This document shows positions 1-8,162 of a stretch of 64,000 nt of DNA, piece after piece. Numbering within the stretch: position 1 is the first letter of the stretch; each line of letters opens with the position of its first letter. The notes beneath the pieces were generated by a model that saw only the letters and a program-made list of their open reading frames with translations, searched no databases and was not told where the DNA came from. A program made the position numbers and the translations under genes. The stretch is from Aurantiochytrium sp. KH105 (Eukaryota; Sar; Bigyra; Thraustochytrida; Thraustochytriidae), in the NCBI GenBank assembly GCA_003116975.1, contig BGKB01000170.1:83041-147040 (forward strand). The letters are read 5' to 3'.

Positions 1-420
1 ATCTCCAGCATTGATGTCGACCTTTCCTGAAATTAAGAGCGCCTTGAGAACCTCCAGGTCGCCATTTGTCGCAAGAAGAACGAGATTGTTGTCAGACTCG
101 GCAGCCTTTGCGAACGCCGCGTCGCCCAGGTTTATCCCTTCCGCAGCGCTGCTGCTCCCTGCATTCTCGTCATTGTCGTTATCATCCTCGTTTTCATCGA
201 CGCCAACATTGTTCATGCGCTGGGCAAGCGCCGCAAATTCATCGAGAGTGTAGTGCGTGTGCACGACATTTCCATCCTCGCTCTCGACATCATTCTCCTC
301 GGTCATACCGATGACAATCGAGGGGGCTGCGGGCGGCTGTCCTTCCTGCTGCTGCTGCTGCTGCTGCTGTTCTTGCTCAAGATCGCCGCCGGCAGGAGCA
401 GCGGCGCCACCATCCGTCAT
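1..420 (-). CDS. Ankyrin-repeat protein, N-terminal part (runs off window start)
   Basis: Reading the minus strand from the ATG at 420, 140 codons stay open to the window edge, so the 3' part lies outside. The product starts MTDGGAAAPAGGD, then has a polyglutamine run encoded by CAG repeats (plus-strand CTG, about 345-371), an acidic Asp/Glu/Asn-rich stretch, and the start of an ankyrin repeat near residue 105 onward (ESDNNLVLLATNGDLEVLKA, then LLISGKVDINAGD). The pattern of a short helix, G-D-L-E-V-L-K-x-L-L and a following V-D-I-N-x-x-D is the usual ankyrin signature. Ankyrin repeats are protein-interaction scaffolds, so no specific role can be given. The gene is divergent from the SAM-domain gene at 1000. 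The frame and repeat type are clear; full domain content is unknown. Confidence 0.75.
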   Translation of the reverse strand, partial: MTDGGAAAPAGGDLEQEQQQQQQQQEGQPPAAPSIVIGMTEENDVESEDGNVVHTHYTLDEFAALAQRMNNVGVDENEDDNDNDENAGSSSAAEGINLGDAAFAKAAESDNNLVLLATNGDLEVLKALLISGKVDINAGD

Positions 421-999
421 GGCTGCCGACCTTTTCGCTTCGAAAAATTCTCTACTTGCCCGTTCAACCAGACGGGCAACCGAAGTTATGCTGCAGCGCA
501 AGAGCGCTAGCTGAGTCGAGTCGCAAAGCAACGTCCGCAAGCCAACACGCTCGGACACGCTGCGCAGGGCTGGCTGGCCGATGATCCCGATCTGCTGGGC
601 TCGCGTGGAGGGTCTGCTCGAAGAACTGCCACTCATACTGGACTTTACCTCTTCGGGCCCTTTCTTACACGGATAAGAGGCACAACAACGGCTATATGGG
701 AAAGTTGGTGTATGCGGGATCGCCGTGCACGCGAGATGCGAGTCGCGAGACGCGGCCATCAGATTGCGAGGCAGGCGTGCACGCTGTGAGCGAGTGGCGG
801 CCTTTGCTCGGGCGCGCAGGCGCGCAGGCAGGCAGCAAGGAAAGCAAGGAAGGAGGCGTGACAAAAGTAAAGCCCGCCTGGACGTTTGCATCGCCTAGCA
901 GTAGCGCTTGCTTTGCTGTGTGCTGCTCTGCTCTACACTACTCTGATCTGCTCTGATCTGCTCTGAGCTACTCGCCTAGGTTGGCAGACTTTAGCGACA
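421..999. promoter_or_regulatory. Divergent intergenic region between the ankyrin gene and the SAM-domain gene
   Basis: This 579-bp gap separates two start codons facing away from each other, so it should carry both promoters. From about 905 to 965 it holds a pyrimidine-biased CTCTG/ATCTG pentamer tract ending about 35 bases before the ATG at 1000. No TATA box stands out and no gene is seen. Confidence 0.4.
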
Positions 1000-2358
1000 A
1001 TGCCTCGGGGAGCGGCGAGAACGCAGCAGCAGACGAGGCCCTCGGACAAGCTTCGCGAAGAAAGCATGCAAATGGAGTGGAACTTGCATAAACTGCGTAA
1101 CTCGCTCGAGCGCGAGCGTGCCAAGGCTCCGTCCACCAAAGCTGGCGCAGGACCCATTTGGCAAAGCGCGTCGACGAACAAAGGGTCCTTGCGCGCCTTT
1201 GCAAGCGACGTCCGAGGCGGATCGCGATCCCAAGGCACAAAGGGCGCATCATCACGCGCTGCCAAGGGCAACGCAAAAGGCTCGAGTATCTCCTCGACAA
1301 AGCCCAAGAAGCGCATACTTCGTGGCAATGAATGCCCCGAATGGACGAAATCTGATGTGCAACAGTGGCTGCACTCTCTCGGACTTGAAAAATACAAAAA
1401 GATTTTCGCTGAAAATGAGATCGACGGGGCTGTCCTGCTCGAGCTGGGTGTCGACGACCTCGACTATATGAACATAAATGCGCTGGCTCATCGGAAGGCT
1501 CTTCTCAAAGAAGTAGCACGTCTGAAACGCTGCATTGATCTAGGCACTGACGGAAGACCAAGTTCGCGGCAGCTACAGCCCCTTCGTAGCGGCCGTTCCC
1601 AATACGCTGACGCCGGTGCGCACGATGCAGCGCAGTCGAGTCCCCGACAAGTCCCGGTTTCAGCCACAAGCAGCAGTGGTGGAGGCGGGTATCAAGGCGG
1701 ATTATTGGACGAGGCTGCGGAGCACGAGGCCTTCAAACGAGCCGTGGAAGAGTGGCGAAATGGTGGCAGCAGCACAACAAAGGCACAATCGCAGTCGCAA
1801 ACTCGCGCCAAGTCAGCCAAGGATGGATCCACAGGAGATGGGCCTGCACTTCGAGAAATTGTCGTGCAAAGCGCCAGAGGCGGAGCAAATGCTGTCGAGG
1901 GAGAGGGGAAGTCGGATCAGCCTGCCGCCCTTCATGGTGTGCTTGATGAAGAGGCCGAGAGACGCGCATTTCAGGAAGCTGTCCAGGAATGGCGTAATTC
2001 CGGTGGGGCGGCCTCTAGAGTTGATGTTGTTGACTACAAGACGCACAAGCAAGGTGCGCGTGCCAAGCGGTCAGAAAAGGTGCAAGCTATGCTCGAGGCA
2101 TACGAGACAAATCTGAAGAAAAAGAATGCGACATCAGCATCGCTTCCTGAATCTGCATGCCCAGGAAGGCATGCTGGGGAATCAAGTCCGCGCGAAGAAG
2201 AGCGACCGCAAGGGTTCGCGTTCCCTCTCAAGTCTGGTCGCAAAGAAGGTAAGGCAATGGAAGGGAAAGCGAACGAAGAACAAAAACATGGACCACCGCC
2301 GAGTTTGATTCCAGGAAACATTGACGTTTCTGGATGGGACTTTGACGCAGCATTCTGA
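1000..2358 (+). CDS. SAM-domain protein with two DEEAExxAFxxAVxxWR motifs
   Basis: An uninterrupted 452-residue frame from ATG 1000 to TGA 2356. A basic, low-complexity N-terminus (1-110) precedes a sterile alpha motif at about 113-178, recognisable from EWTKSDVQQWLHSLGLEKYK and the later NINALAHRKALL helix. SAM domains mediate protein or RNA binding and often polymerise. Two copies of an about 22-residue motif follow, about 80 residues apart: LLDEAAEHEAFKRAVEEWRN and VLDEEAERRAFQEAVQEWRN. Each is an acidic amphipathic helix ending in WRN, so probably a duplicated docking helix. The rest is Ser/Lys/Arg-rich and likely disordered. No membrane segment or signal peptide is seen. I do not recognise an orthologue. 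The SAM call is firm; the function of the repeated helix is unknown. Confidence 0.85.
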   Translation: MPRGAARTQQQTRPSDKLREESMQMEWNLHKLRNSLERERAKAPSTKAGAGPIWQSASTNKGSLRAFASDVRGGSRSQGTKGASSRAAKGNAKGSSISSTKPKKRILRGNECPEWTKSDVQQWLHSLGLEKYKKIFAENEIDGAVLLELGVDDLDYMNINALAHRKALLKEVARLKRCIDLGTDGRPSSRQLQPLRSGRSQYADAGAHDAAQSSPRQVPVSATSSSGGGGYQGGLLDEAAEHEAFKRAVEEWRNGGSSTTKAQSQSQTRAKSAKDGSTGDGPALREIVVQSARGGANAVEGEGKSDQPAALHGVLDEEAERRAFQEAVQEWRNSGGAASRVDVVDYKTHKQGARAKRSEKVQAMLEAYETNLKKKNATSASLPESACPGRHAGESSPREEERPQGFAFPLKSGRKEGKAMEGKANEEQKHGPPPSLIPGNIDVSGWDFDAAF

Positions 2359-3089
2359 CGGATGACCCGCAGTATGAGCTTGCAAGCGACGCAAACTATT
2401 GAATAATGGTGCCAACATTCATTTTGTCTCTCCGACTCTCCCATTTTCCCTTCTTTCTTTTCTTTTTCCTTTTCATGATTCCTTTTATCTGCAAGGTTCC
2501 TTCTCTGTTCGTAACGGAGGCTTAATGTTGCTGGAAGGCAAGAGTAGCCTTGCAACGAGACTTCAGGGGCAGAGGGGAAAGAGGTGTCCAAGCTCAATTG
2601 ACCAAAATTGCGGAATGCCTATTCTTTAAACTAATGCTACAAGCGCCATAAACGCATTTCCCAAACACTGTTTCAAGCTGCGCCCCGCCGCGTCCGGCAG
2701 AGACAGCCCCTCGCTTTGCTTTCTCGCGCATCGCAGCGCACTTTGGAACCTTACATTCACGATGCCACCGGTGGTGGCTGTCAGTGGATGGCAACAAAGA
2801 AAACGAAGAGAAAAAGACTTGCACGTGCCGGCTGTGGTTCACCAGTCAACAGACTTGCAACAATAGTTTTGCCTATACGGCAGAGCGTCGGCGGAGCGCG
2901 GCGCGACCAATCCCCTTTCGCCGCGCAAGCACCAACGCACCTGGTGCGTTGTCCCCGGCTCCCTTCCTACCTTCCCTCCTCGGGTACCCCTTGGCACTTT
3001 TCAGCGCGACAGGTTCTCTTCAAGTTCTCGAGCTCTCGTGACCTGCTGTCCGCTGCCAAGGCAAACCAGCAAACCTGCAAGATGCGAAC
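2359..3089. other. Intergenic, 3' of the SAM gene and 5' of the TPR gene
   Basis: About 730 bp with no convincing coding frame. It holds a T/C-rich stretch (about 2430-2490) shortly after the SAM gene stop, compatible with a 3' untranslated region, and then the presumed promoter of the TPR gene. Nothing else recognised. Confidence 0.5.
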
Positions 3090-5774
3090 ATGAGCTCGCG
3101 CGACGCCAAGCGCACGCAGCGCCTGAGTAAGGACCGGAGCCAGCGCCTCAGCCAGCGGCAGCTCGAGGCGGTTCCTTTTGACGATGGCAACCCTCGCAGA
3201 TAGTCCCTTCGTCTTGCGCCGAGCCCTGAAGTCGTCCAAGAAGCCGAACGCAAGCTCGTCGCGAGCAATCAGAGCGGCCCGGGGGACGAAGTTTTCCCAG
3301 CCGAGGCCCGCGCCATCATCGATCCTCGTAGCATCTCCTTTCGCGCCGTCAAAGCCATCTACGAAGACGTGCTTAGTGGAGCCTTGGTCCCGGACGTCGA
3401 GCTCTTTGAAGCTTCGCGAGACCTCTCCGAAAAGATCACCATAGGAACAACTATCAAGGTCTCTGAGGAGAACGAGGATGGCTCTCGCGAAGGCCGCGTC
3501 CACTACGCCGATGAGCAAATTGCGTTTATGCCCGGCGAAGACGCCAAAGTAAAAAAACGCTGTGACTGGGCCACCGAGGATATTGCGCAGTACGTAATTC
3601 CTGAACTGATTACAAACGACAAGCAAATCTACCTCCACCATCTTGACGATGCTGATGTGGGTGGCGAGTTCCAGGGCACATTTGTGAGCCAGGCGCGGAA
3701 AACTCGATTCAGAGATCTCGTCTCCGCGCTGGAAGCCCACTTTGGCGATAAGGCGGCGTCCGCCTTTGTCTGGCTCGACATCTTTAGCGCCAACCAGCCA
3801 GAACTCACACGTCGCGACGGAGGTACGCCTGATGAAATGAGAAAGGCCTATGAGGAGTACATGACAGTTGGTCTTCATCGCGCCATTGCCAAGTTTGAGG
3901 AATTGGTGGTGTTTTTTGACCACTGGGACATACCAGCTCCTCTGCAGCGCGCGTGGTGCGTGTGGGAGGTGCTGGGAGCCGTAAAGGCCGACCGGCCTCT
4001 ACGGATTGTCATTACACCAGGTGAGGAGGAAGACTTTGAGGAGCAGCTTCTTGAGAATCCTTATGAGATTGCCAAGATCATGGCAGACAACAATGACATG
4101 CGCAACGCCAAGTGCTACAAAGCTGAAGATAAGAAGATGATTGACGATGCTGTCAGAGAAATCGACGGGGACTTTACAAAGCTAAATATGGTGGTGAACG
4201 ACCGTGTGCGAGAGTGGCATATGCAAATGGCTCGACAAGCAGTCGTCAAAGCACGACAGCGAGAGAATGAAGAGGGTCTGGCGGATATTCTTTGGAGTGC
4301 CGGGGCTCTTTTCAATAGCCAAGGCTTATCAAATGAGGCCTTGACGAATTTCGAGGAAGCGCTGTCGATTCGCAAGGAAATTCCTGGCGACCGGCATCCC
4401 GATGTGGCGACAACTCTCAACAACATCGCCCTAGTGTATCACTCACAAGGCCGCTACGAGGAGGCCTTGGCGAACTTCGAGGAAGCGTCGATTCGCAAGG
4501 AAAGTCTTGGCGACCGGCATCCCGATGTAGCTAACACGCTCAACAACATCGCCGGCGTGTATGACTCACAAGGCCGCTACGAGGAGGCCTTGGCATACTA
4601 CGAGGAAGCGCTGTCGATTCGCAGGGAGAGTCTTGGCGACCGGCATCTCGATGTGGCTGACACGCTCAACGACATCGCCGGCGTGTATGACTCACAAGGC
4701 CGCTACGAAGATGCCTTGGCATACTACGAGGAAGCGCTGTCGATTTGGAGGGAGAGTCTTGGCGACCGGCATCTCGATGTGGCGACCACGCTCAACAACA
4801 TCGCCATCGTGTATGACTCACAAGGCCGCTACGAGGAGGCCTTGGCGTACTACGAGGAAGGTCTTTCCATCAGCAAGGAAAGTCTTGGCGACCGGCATCC
4901 CAATGTGGCGTCCACGCTCAGCGGTATCGCCTCTGTGTATTACTCACAAAGCCGCTACGAGGAGGCCTTGGCGTACTGCGAGGAAGCGCTGTCGATAAAG
5001 AAGGAAAGTCTTGGCGACCGGCATCCCTCTGTGGCGACTACGCTCAACAACATCGCCAATGTGTACAAAGCACAAGGCCGCTGCGAGGCGGCCTTGGCAT
5101 ACTACGAGGAAGCGCTGTCGATTTACAAGAAAAGTCTTGGCGACCGGTATCCCGATGTGGCGACCACGCTCAGCGGTATCGCCTCTGTGTATTACTCACA
5201 AAGCCGCTACGAGGAGGCCTTGGCGTACTACGAGGAAGGTCTTTCCATCAGCAAGGAAAGTCTTGGCGACCGGCATCCCGATGTGGCGACTACGCTCAGC
5301 GGTATCGCCAATGTTCACAAAGCACAAGGCCGCTACGAGGAGGCCTTGGCGTACTACGAGGAAGCGCTGTCGATTTACAAGAAAAGTCTTGGCGACCGGC
5401 ATCCCTCAGTGGCGACCACGCTCAACAACATCGCCAGCGTGTATGACTCACAAGGCCGCTACGAGGAGGCCTTGGCGTACTACGAGGAAGCGCTGTCGAT
5501 TTACAAGGAAAGTCTTGGCGACCGGCATCCCGATGTGGCGACTACGCTCAGTGGTATCGCCAATGTGTATGACTCACAAGGCCGCTACGAGGAGGCCTTG
5601 GCGTACTACGAGGAAGCGCTGTCGATTTACAAGGAAAGTCTTGGCGACCGGCATCCCTATGTGGCGTCCACGCGCAGCAACATGCGAATCACGAGAGAGA
5701 GGATGCAAGCGAACACCAAGAGACGGTTCCCGCTGCAGAAGCTCGCGTGCTTTTGGGGCAAAAAAAAGACGTAA
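3090..5774 (+). CDS. WLDIF/AWCVWE-domain protein with kinesin-light-chain-type TPR array; one in-frame stop near the start
   Basis: From TAG 3201 the frame is open to TAA 5772, but there is no ATG in it before the conserved region; coding-like sequence begins at 3204 (SLRLAPSPEVVQEAERKL). The only upstream in-frame ATG is 3090, separated by the TAG. A candidate intron at 3127-3240 (GTAAGG...CCAAG, 114 bp) would remove it in frame. The N-terminal region has a domain with WLDIFSANQPE and AWCVWEVLG, which in many protist proteins sits before TPRs and resembles a TIR-like fold (inference). Then come ten complete 42-residue TPR units (LGDRHPDVATTLNNIA, SQGRYEEALAYYEEAL) and two degenerate ends. 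One early unit lacks a Leu. TPRs bind partner proteins. Function unknown; scaffold or sensor is plausible. Confidence 0.8.
3127..3240 (+). other. Candidate short intron in the TPR gene
   Basis: GTAAGG at 3127 is a good donor and CCAAG ending at 3240 a weak acceptor. Removal of these 114 bases keeps the 3090 and 3204 frames joined and deletes the in-frame TAG at 3201. The acceptor lacks a pyrimidine tract, unlike the two clear introns in this window, so confidence is low; a base-call error or a true nonsense change are alternatives. Confidence 0.3.
4390..5690 (+). repeat. 126-bp coding tandem repeat (TPR units)
   Basis: About ten near-identical 126-bp units, each one 42-residue TPR. Blocks such as GGCCGCTACGAGGAGGCCTT recur almost unchanged at the DNA level, and neighbouring units share variants (YYSQSRYEEA, YKAQGR) in a mosaic way. 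This suggests recent unit duplication or conversion. Because 126 is a multiple of 3, a shifted plus frame also stays open and gives spurious reading frames at 4561-4998 and 5011-5817. Confidence 0.9.
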
Positions 5775-6150
5775 CACGGGGACAACAACGTTTAAGAATT
5801 CAGGTGATCTTGACTGACAGTGAGCGAGCGCGACATTCGCGAATCCGGATTTCCCGCCACCCCAGCTGGGAATAACAAATTAGATCAAATGAAGAGGGGC
5901 CTTCAAGGCCATCAGCCATGCTCAAATCGTTTAATCTCCTTGATACGAAAATAGTATGGAGTAGCATTTATACCGACCTAATGAGGAGTATTATGTTATA
6001 ACTCAGGTCTGAAACCGGTTTCCTCTTTCCATCTCCCAAGTACTCCCAAGTAGGAGTGCGGATGCATGCATCGACCCGAAATTCGAAAGAGAAAGAAATC
6101 GTACAAAAATGATCATGATGAAAGAAGAAAAAGTCTAGGCGGGGTCAGTC
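5775..6150. other. Convergent intergenic spacer
   Basis: 376 bp between the tail-to-tail TPR and EGF-protein genes. It is AT-richer than the flanks and carries no coding signal. It presumably contains both 3' ends. Confidence 0.6.
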
Positions 6151-7077
6151 TCATGCCTGCACAGCAAGAACATCCTGAAGAGCGCAGTTTTCACCAGCAT
6201 AGCCAGTGAAGCAGTTACACGTTCCCGTTTCGTAATCGCAAATGCCGCGATTTGAACAGTCCACATGACAGAGGTTGCCGGCAGAACCACCATTTACAGC
6301 ATCGTCAGAGATCTCTCCAGTAATAAAGTCTTGTATCTTGTTTTCGCAGTCAGTCTCGTCCTCGTCGGTCATCGGATCGTTGCCGCTCGGACAATGCCGC
6401 TTCTCGCAGTACGTTCCAAAGTACTCAGATAGCTGTGTTTCTCCCGAAGAGAGCCCGACAGTCCACACCGAGTCACAGTAGCAGGCGGTGATCATGTCCT
6501 CGTCCCAGGTTGTGGATAAAGGGTAGCCTCCATATGAAGTGGCCGGCGTAAGTGGCTGCGCGTCAGTCCTGGTGGCTAGTTCTGCAAGAGTGAGACACTG
6601 GCCATGGCCACTGCATGAAAGAGCGTCCTCTTCCTGGGTCATTTTACACGAGCGTCGTTCGCAAGCAGTGCCAGCGTAGCCCTCAAAGCATTTGCACGTG
6701 CCCAACGCGCGGTCACAGTAGCCTGCGTCAGAGCACTCGACTTCGGCATGGGCTTGCGTTGCGCTTGATGGAATATCAGCCCACGATTTCCCAAAGGGGC
6801 AGACCAGCTCTGAGCAGTCTGGCGCCGGGTGTGGCGGCTGCAGTTTCCTTGAGAGCTCCTCGCTGCTCCCGAACCCTTCAAAGCACTGGCACGCCTTGAT
6901 TTGTGACGTACAGAGGCCGTGGCCACTGCACGTGACGAGAACGCCATCCACCATCTTTTGAAACACTGAGCATTCATTCGAAGCTGCCACCCGTCGCGCC
7001 GCCAGCGCCACCGCCAGCAAGACCCAGGTCGTCCTGCGCGCGGCGCGCGCCCCGAGCACCATCGCCGGTCGTCCCAT
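6151..7077 (-). CDS. Secreted EGF-like repeat protein
   Basis: A 308-residue frame from ATG 7077 to TGA 6151. It begins with a signal peptide (arginines, then TTWVLLAVALAARRVAA, cleavage near residue 32). Four cysteine-rich EGF/tenascin-type modules follow: CSGHGLCTSQIKACQCFEGF, ECSDAGYCDRALGTCKCFEG, CSGHGQC with a longer insert to ACYCDSVW, and CSNRGICDYETGTCNCFTGY. The intervening CPFGKSWADIP and CPSGNDPMTDEDETDCENK segments are typical of large stramenopile EGF families, some of which are flagellar-hair or wall proteins. There is no transmembrane segment or anchor, so it is predicted to be extracellular. Exact role unknown. Confidence 0.85.
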   Translation of the reverse strand: MGRPAMVLGARAARRTTWVLLAVALAARRVAASNECSVFQKMVDGVLVTCSGHGLCTSQIKACQCFEGFGSSEELSRKLQPPHPAPDCSELVCPFGKSWADIPSSATQAHAEVECSDAGYCDRALGTCKCFEGYAGTACERRSCKMTQEEDALSCSGHGQCLTLAELATRTDAQPLTPATSYGGYPLSTTWDEDMITACYCDSVWTVGLSSGETQLSEYFGTYCEKRHCPSGNDPMTDEDETDCENKIQDFITGEISDDAVNGGSAGNLCHVDCSNRGICDYETGTCNCFTGYAGENCALQDVLAVQA

Positions 7078-8162
7078 TTCTGCTCTGCTCTGCTCTGGCC
7101 TCGCGTCTGGCGTTGGGAACTCACTATATCATACGAGGAAGAAAGCGGCCCAACGGTCTCAGGCTCGCCGCCATAAGTACTGAGGGTCTACTCCTTAAAA
7201 GAGACCTAACGATGCCGCCGTGCCGCGGCGCAAGGCTTGATGGCGCAAGTGCACCGGGCGGCTGCGCAAGTGGCGCACACGCGCAGAGTTCACTTGCGGC
7301 GCGGTGTGCAAGTGCGAGGTTTGTGCAGCCACAGCCAGCCATGCAAGGCTAGCTGACCGCCCAGGTATACTAGCTTGCTCCGAGGCCTTGCAGGCAGCAC
7401 TGCTAGCTCGTGGCTGTCGTCGGAGTCCGCGTCCGAGTTCGTTGTTGGCGTTGGCGTTGTGGTGGAGCCGCAGCCGCAGCTGCCGGCATGTCGCTGTCGC
7501 AGCAGCTGCAGGTCGAGCCGAAGAAGGACGGGAATGAAGCAACCAGGATCAGAAGGCGAAACGAACTCCCAGAGAGGAAACGCAGGCCTAGAACTACACA
7601 CGCCATCATCGCCCATGATTAGAAAGCAGTTAGAGTCGCCCGGCAGGAAGGAAGGAAGGCGCGTTCGCACGAAGAACTTGAACTTGAGGCAGCAAAAGGG
7701 AAAGGAAAAGAACAAGCTGCCAGCCGGTCGGCTGTCTGGCTGGCCGAATAGGAATAAATAATAAATAAAAATAGAAGAATAAAAACGCAAGCGAAGCGGG
7801 AAAGAAAGCAGCGAGCAGCAAAGAGAGAAAGCACAAGTCGATCATCGCCTGATCGATCGATCGATCGCTCGATCGCTCGGCCGGCGACCGCGCGATCCAT
7901 CCGAGCGCCTCCGAGACGCGCGCACCCGCGCGGCGCAGCGGCGGAGAGAGGGAGGCGGCGCAGGCGCGGCAGGCGCGGCGCGGCGCGGCGCGGCCAGGCC
8001 GGAGCGCCGGCGGCCAGACGGCGCAATTGAGACGCAGCGGGTGCCGGGAAGCGCCGAGAAGGGACCCGACGCGACGCGCGCGCGCGAGAGCAGCAGCGGC
8101 AGGAGGAGGAGGAGCAGCAGCAGCGGCGGCAGCAGCAGGAGAAGGAGCCGCCGGCCGAAGCC
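7078..8162. promoter_or_regulatory. Divergent intergenic region with simple repeats
   Basis: About 1.1 kb between divergent starts. Right before the EGF-protein ATG lies a TCTGC pentamer run (7078-7097), and a TATA-like CTATATCATA lies at 7126-7135. Farther on are a GATCGATC microsatellite (about 7852-7880) and a very GC-rich GCGGC tract (about 7930-8150) directly before the ATG at 8163. Several overlapping open frames here are compositional artefacts; no gene is supported. Confidence 0.45.

Noticed and set aside
4561-5817. Arg/Thr-rich frames inside the TPR array
   Set aside because: Shadow of the 126-bp repeat, whose length is divisible by three.
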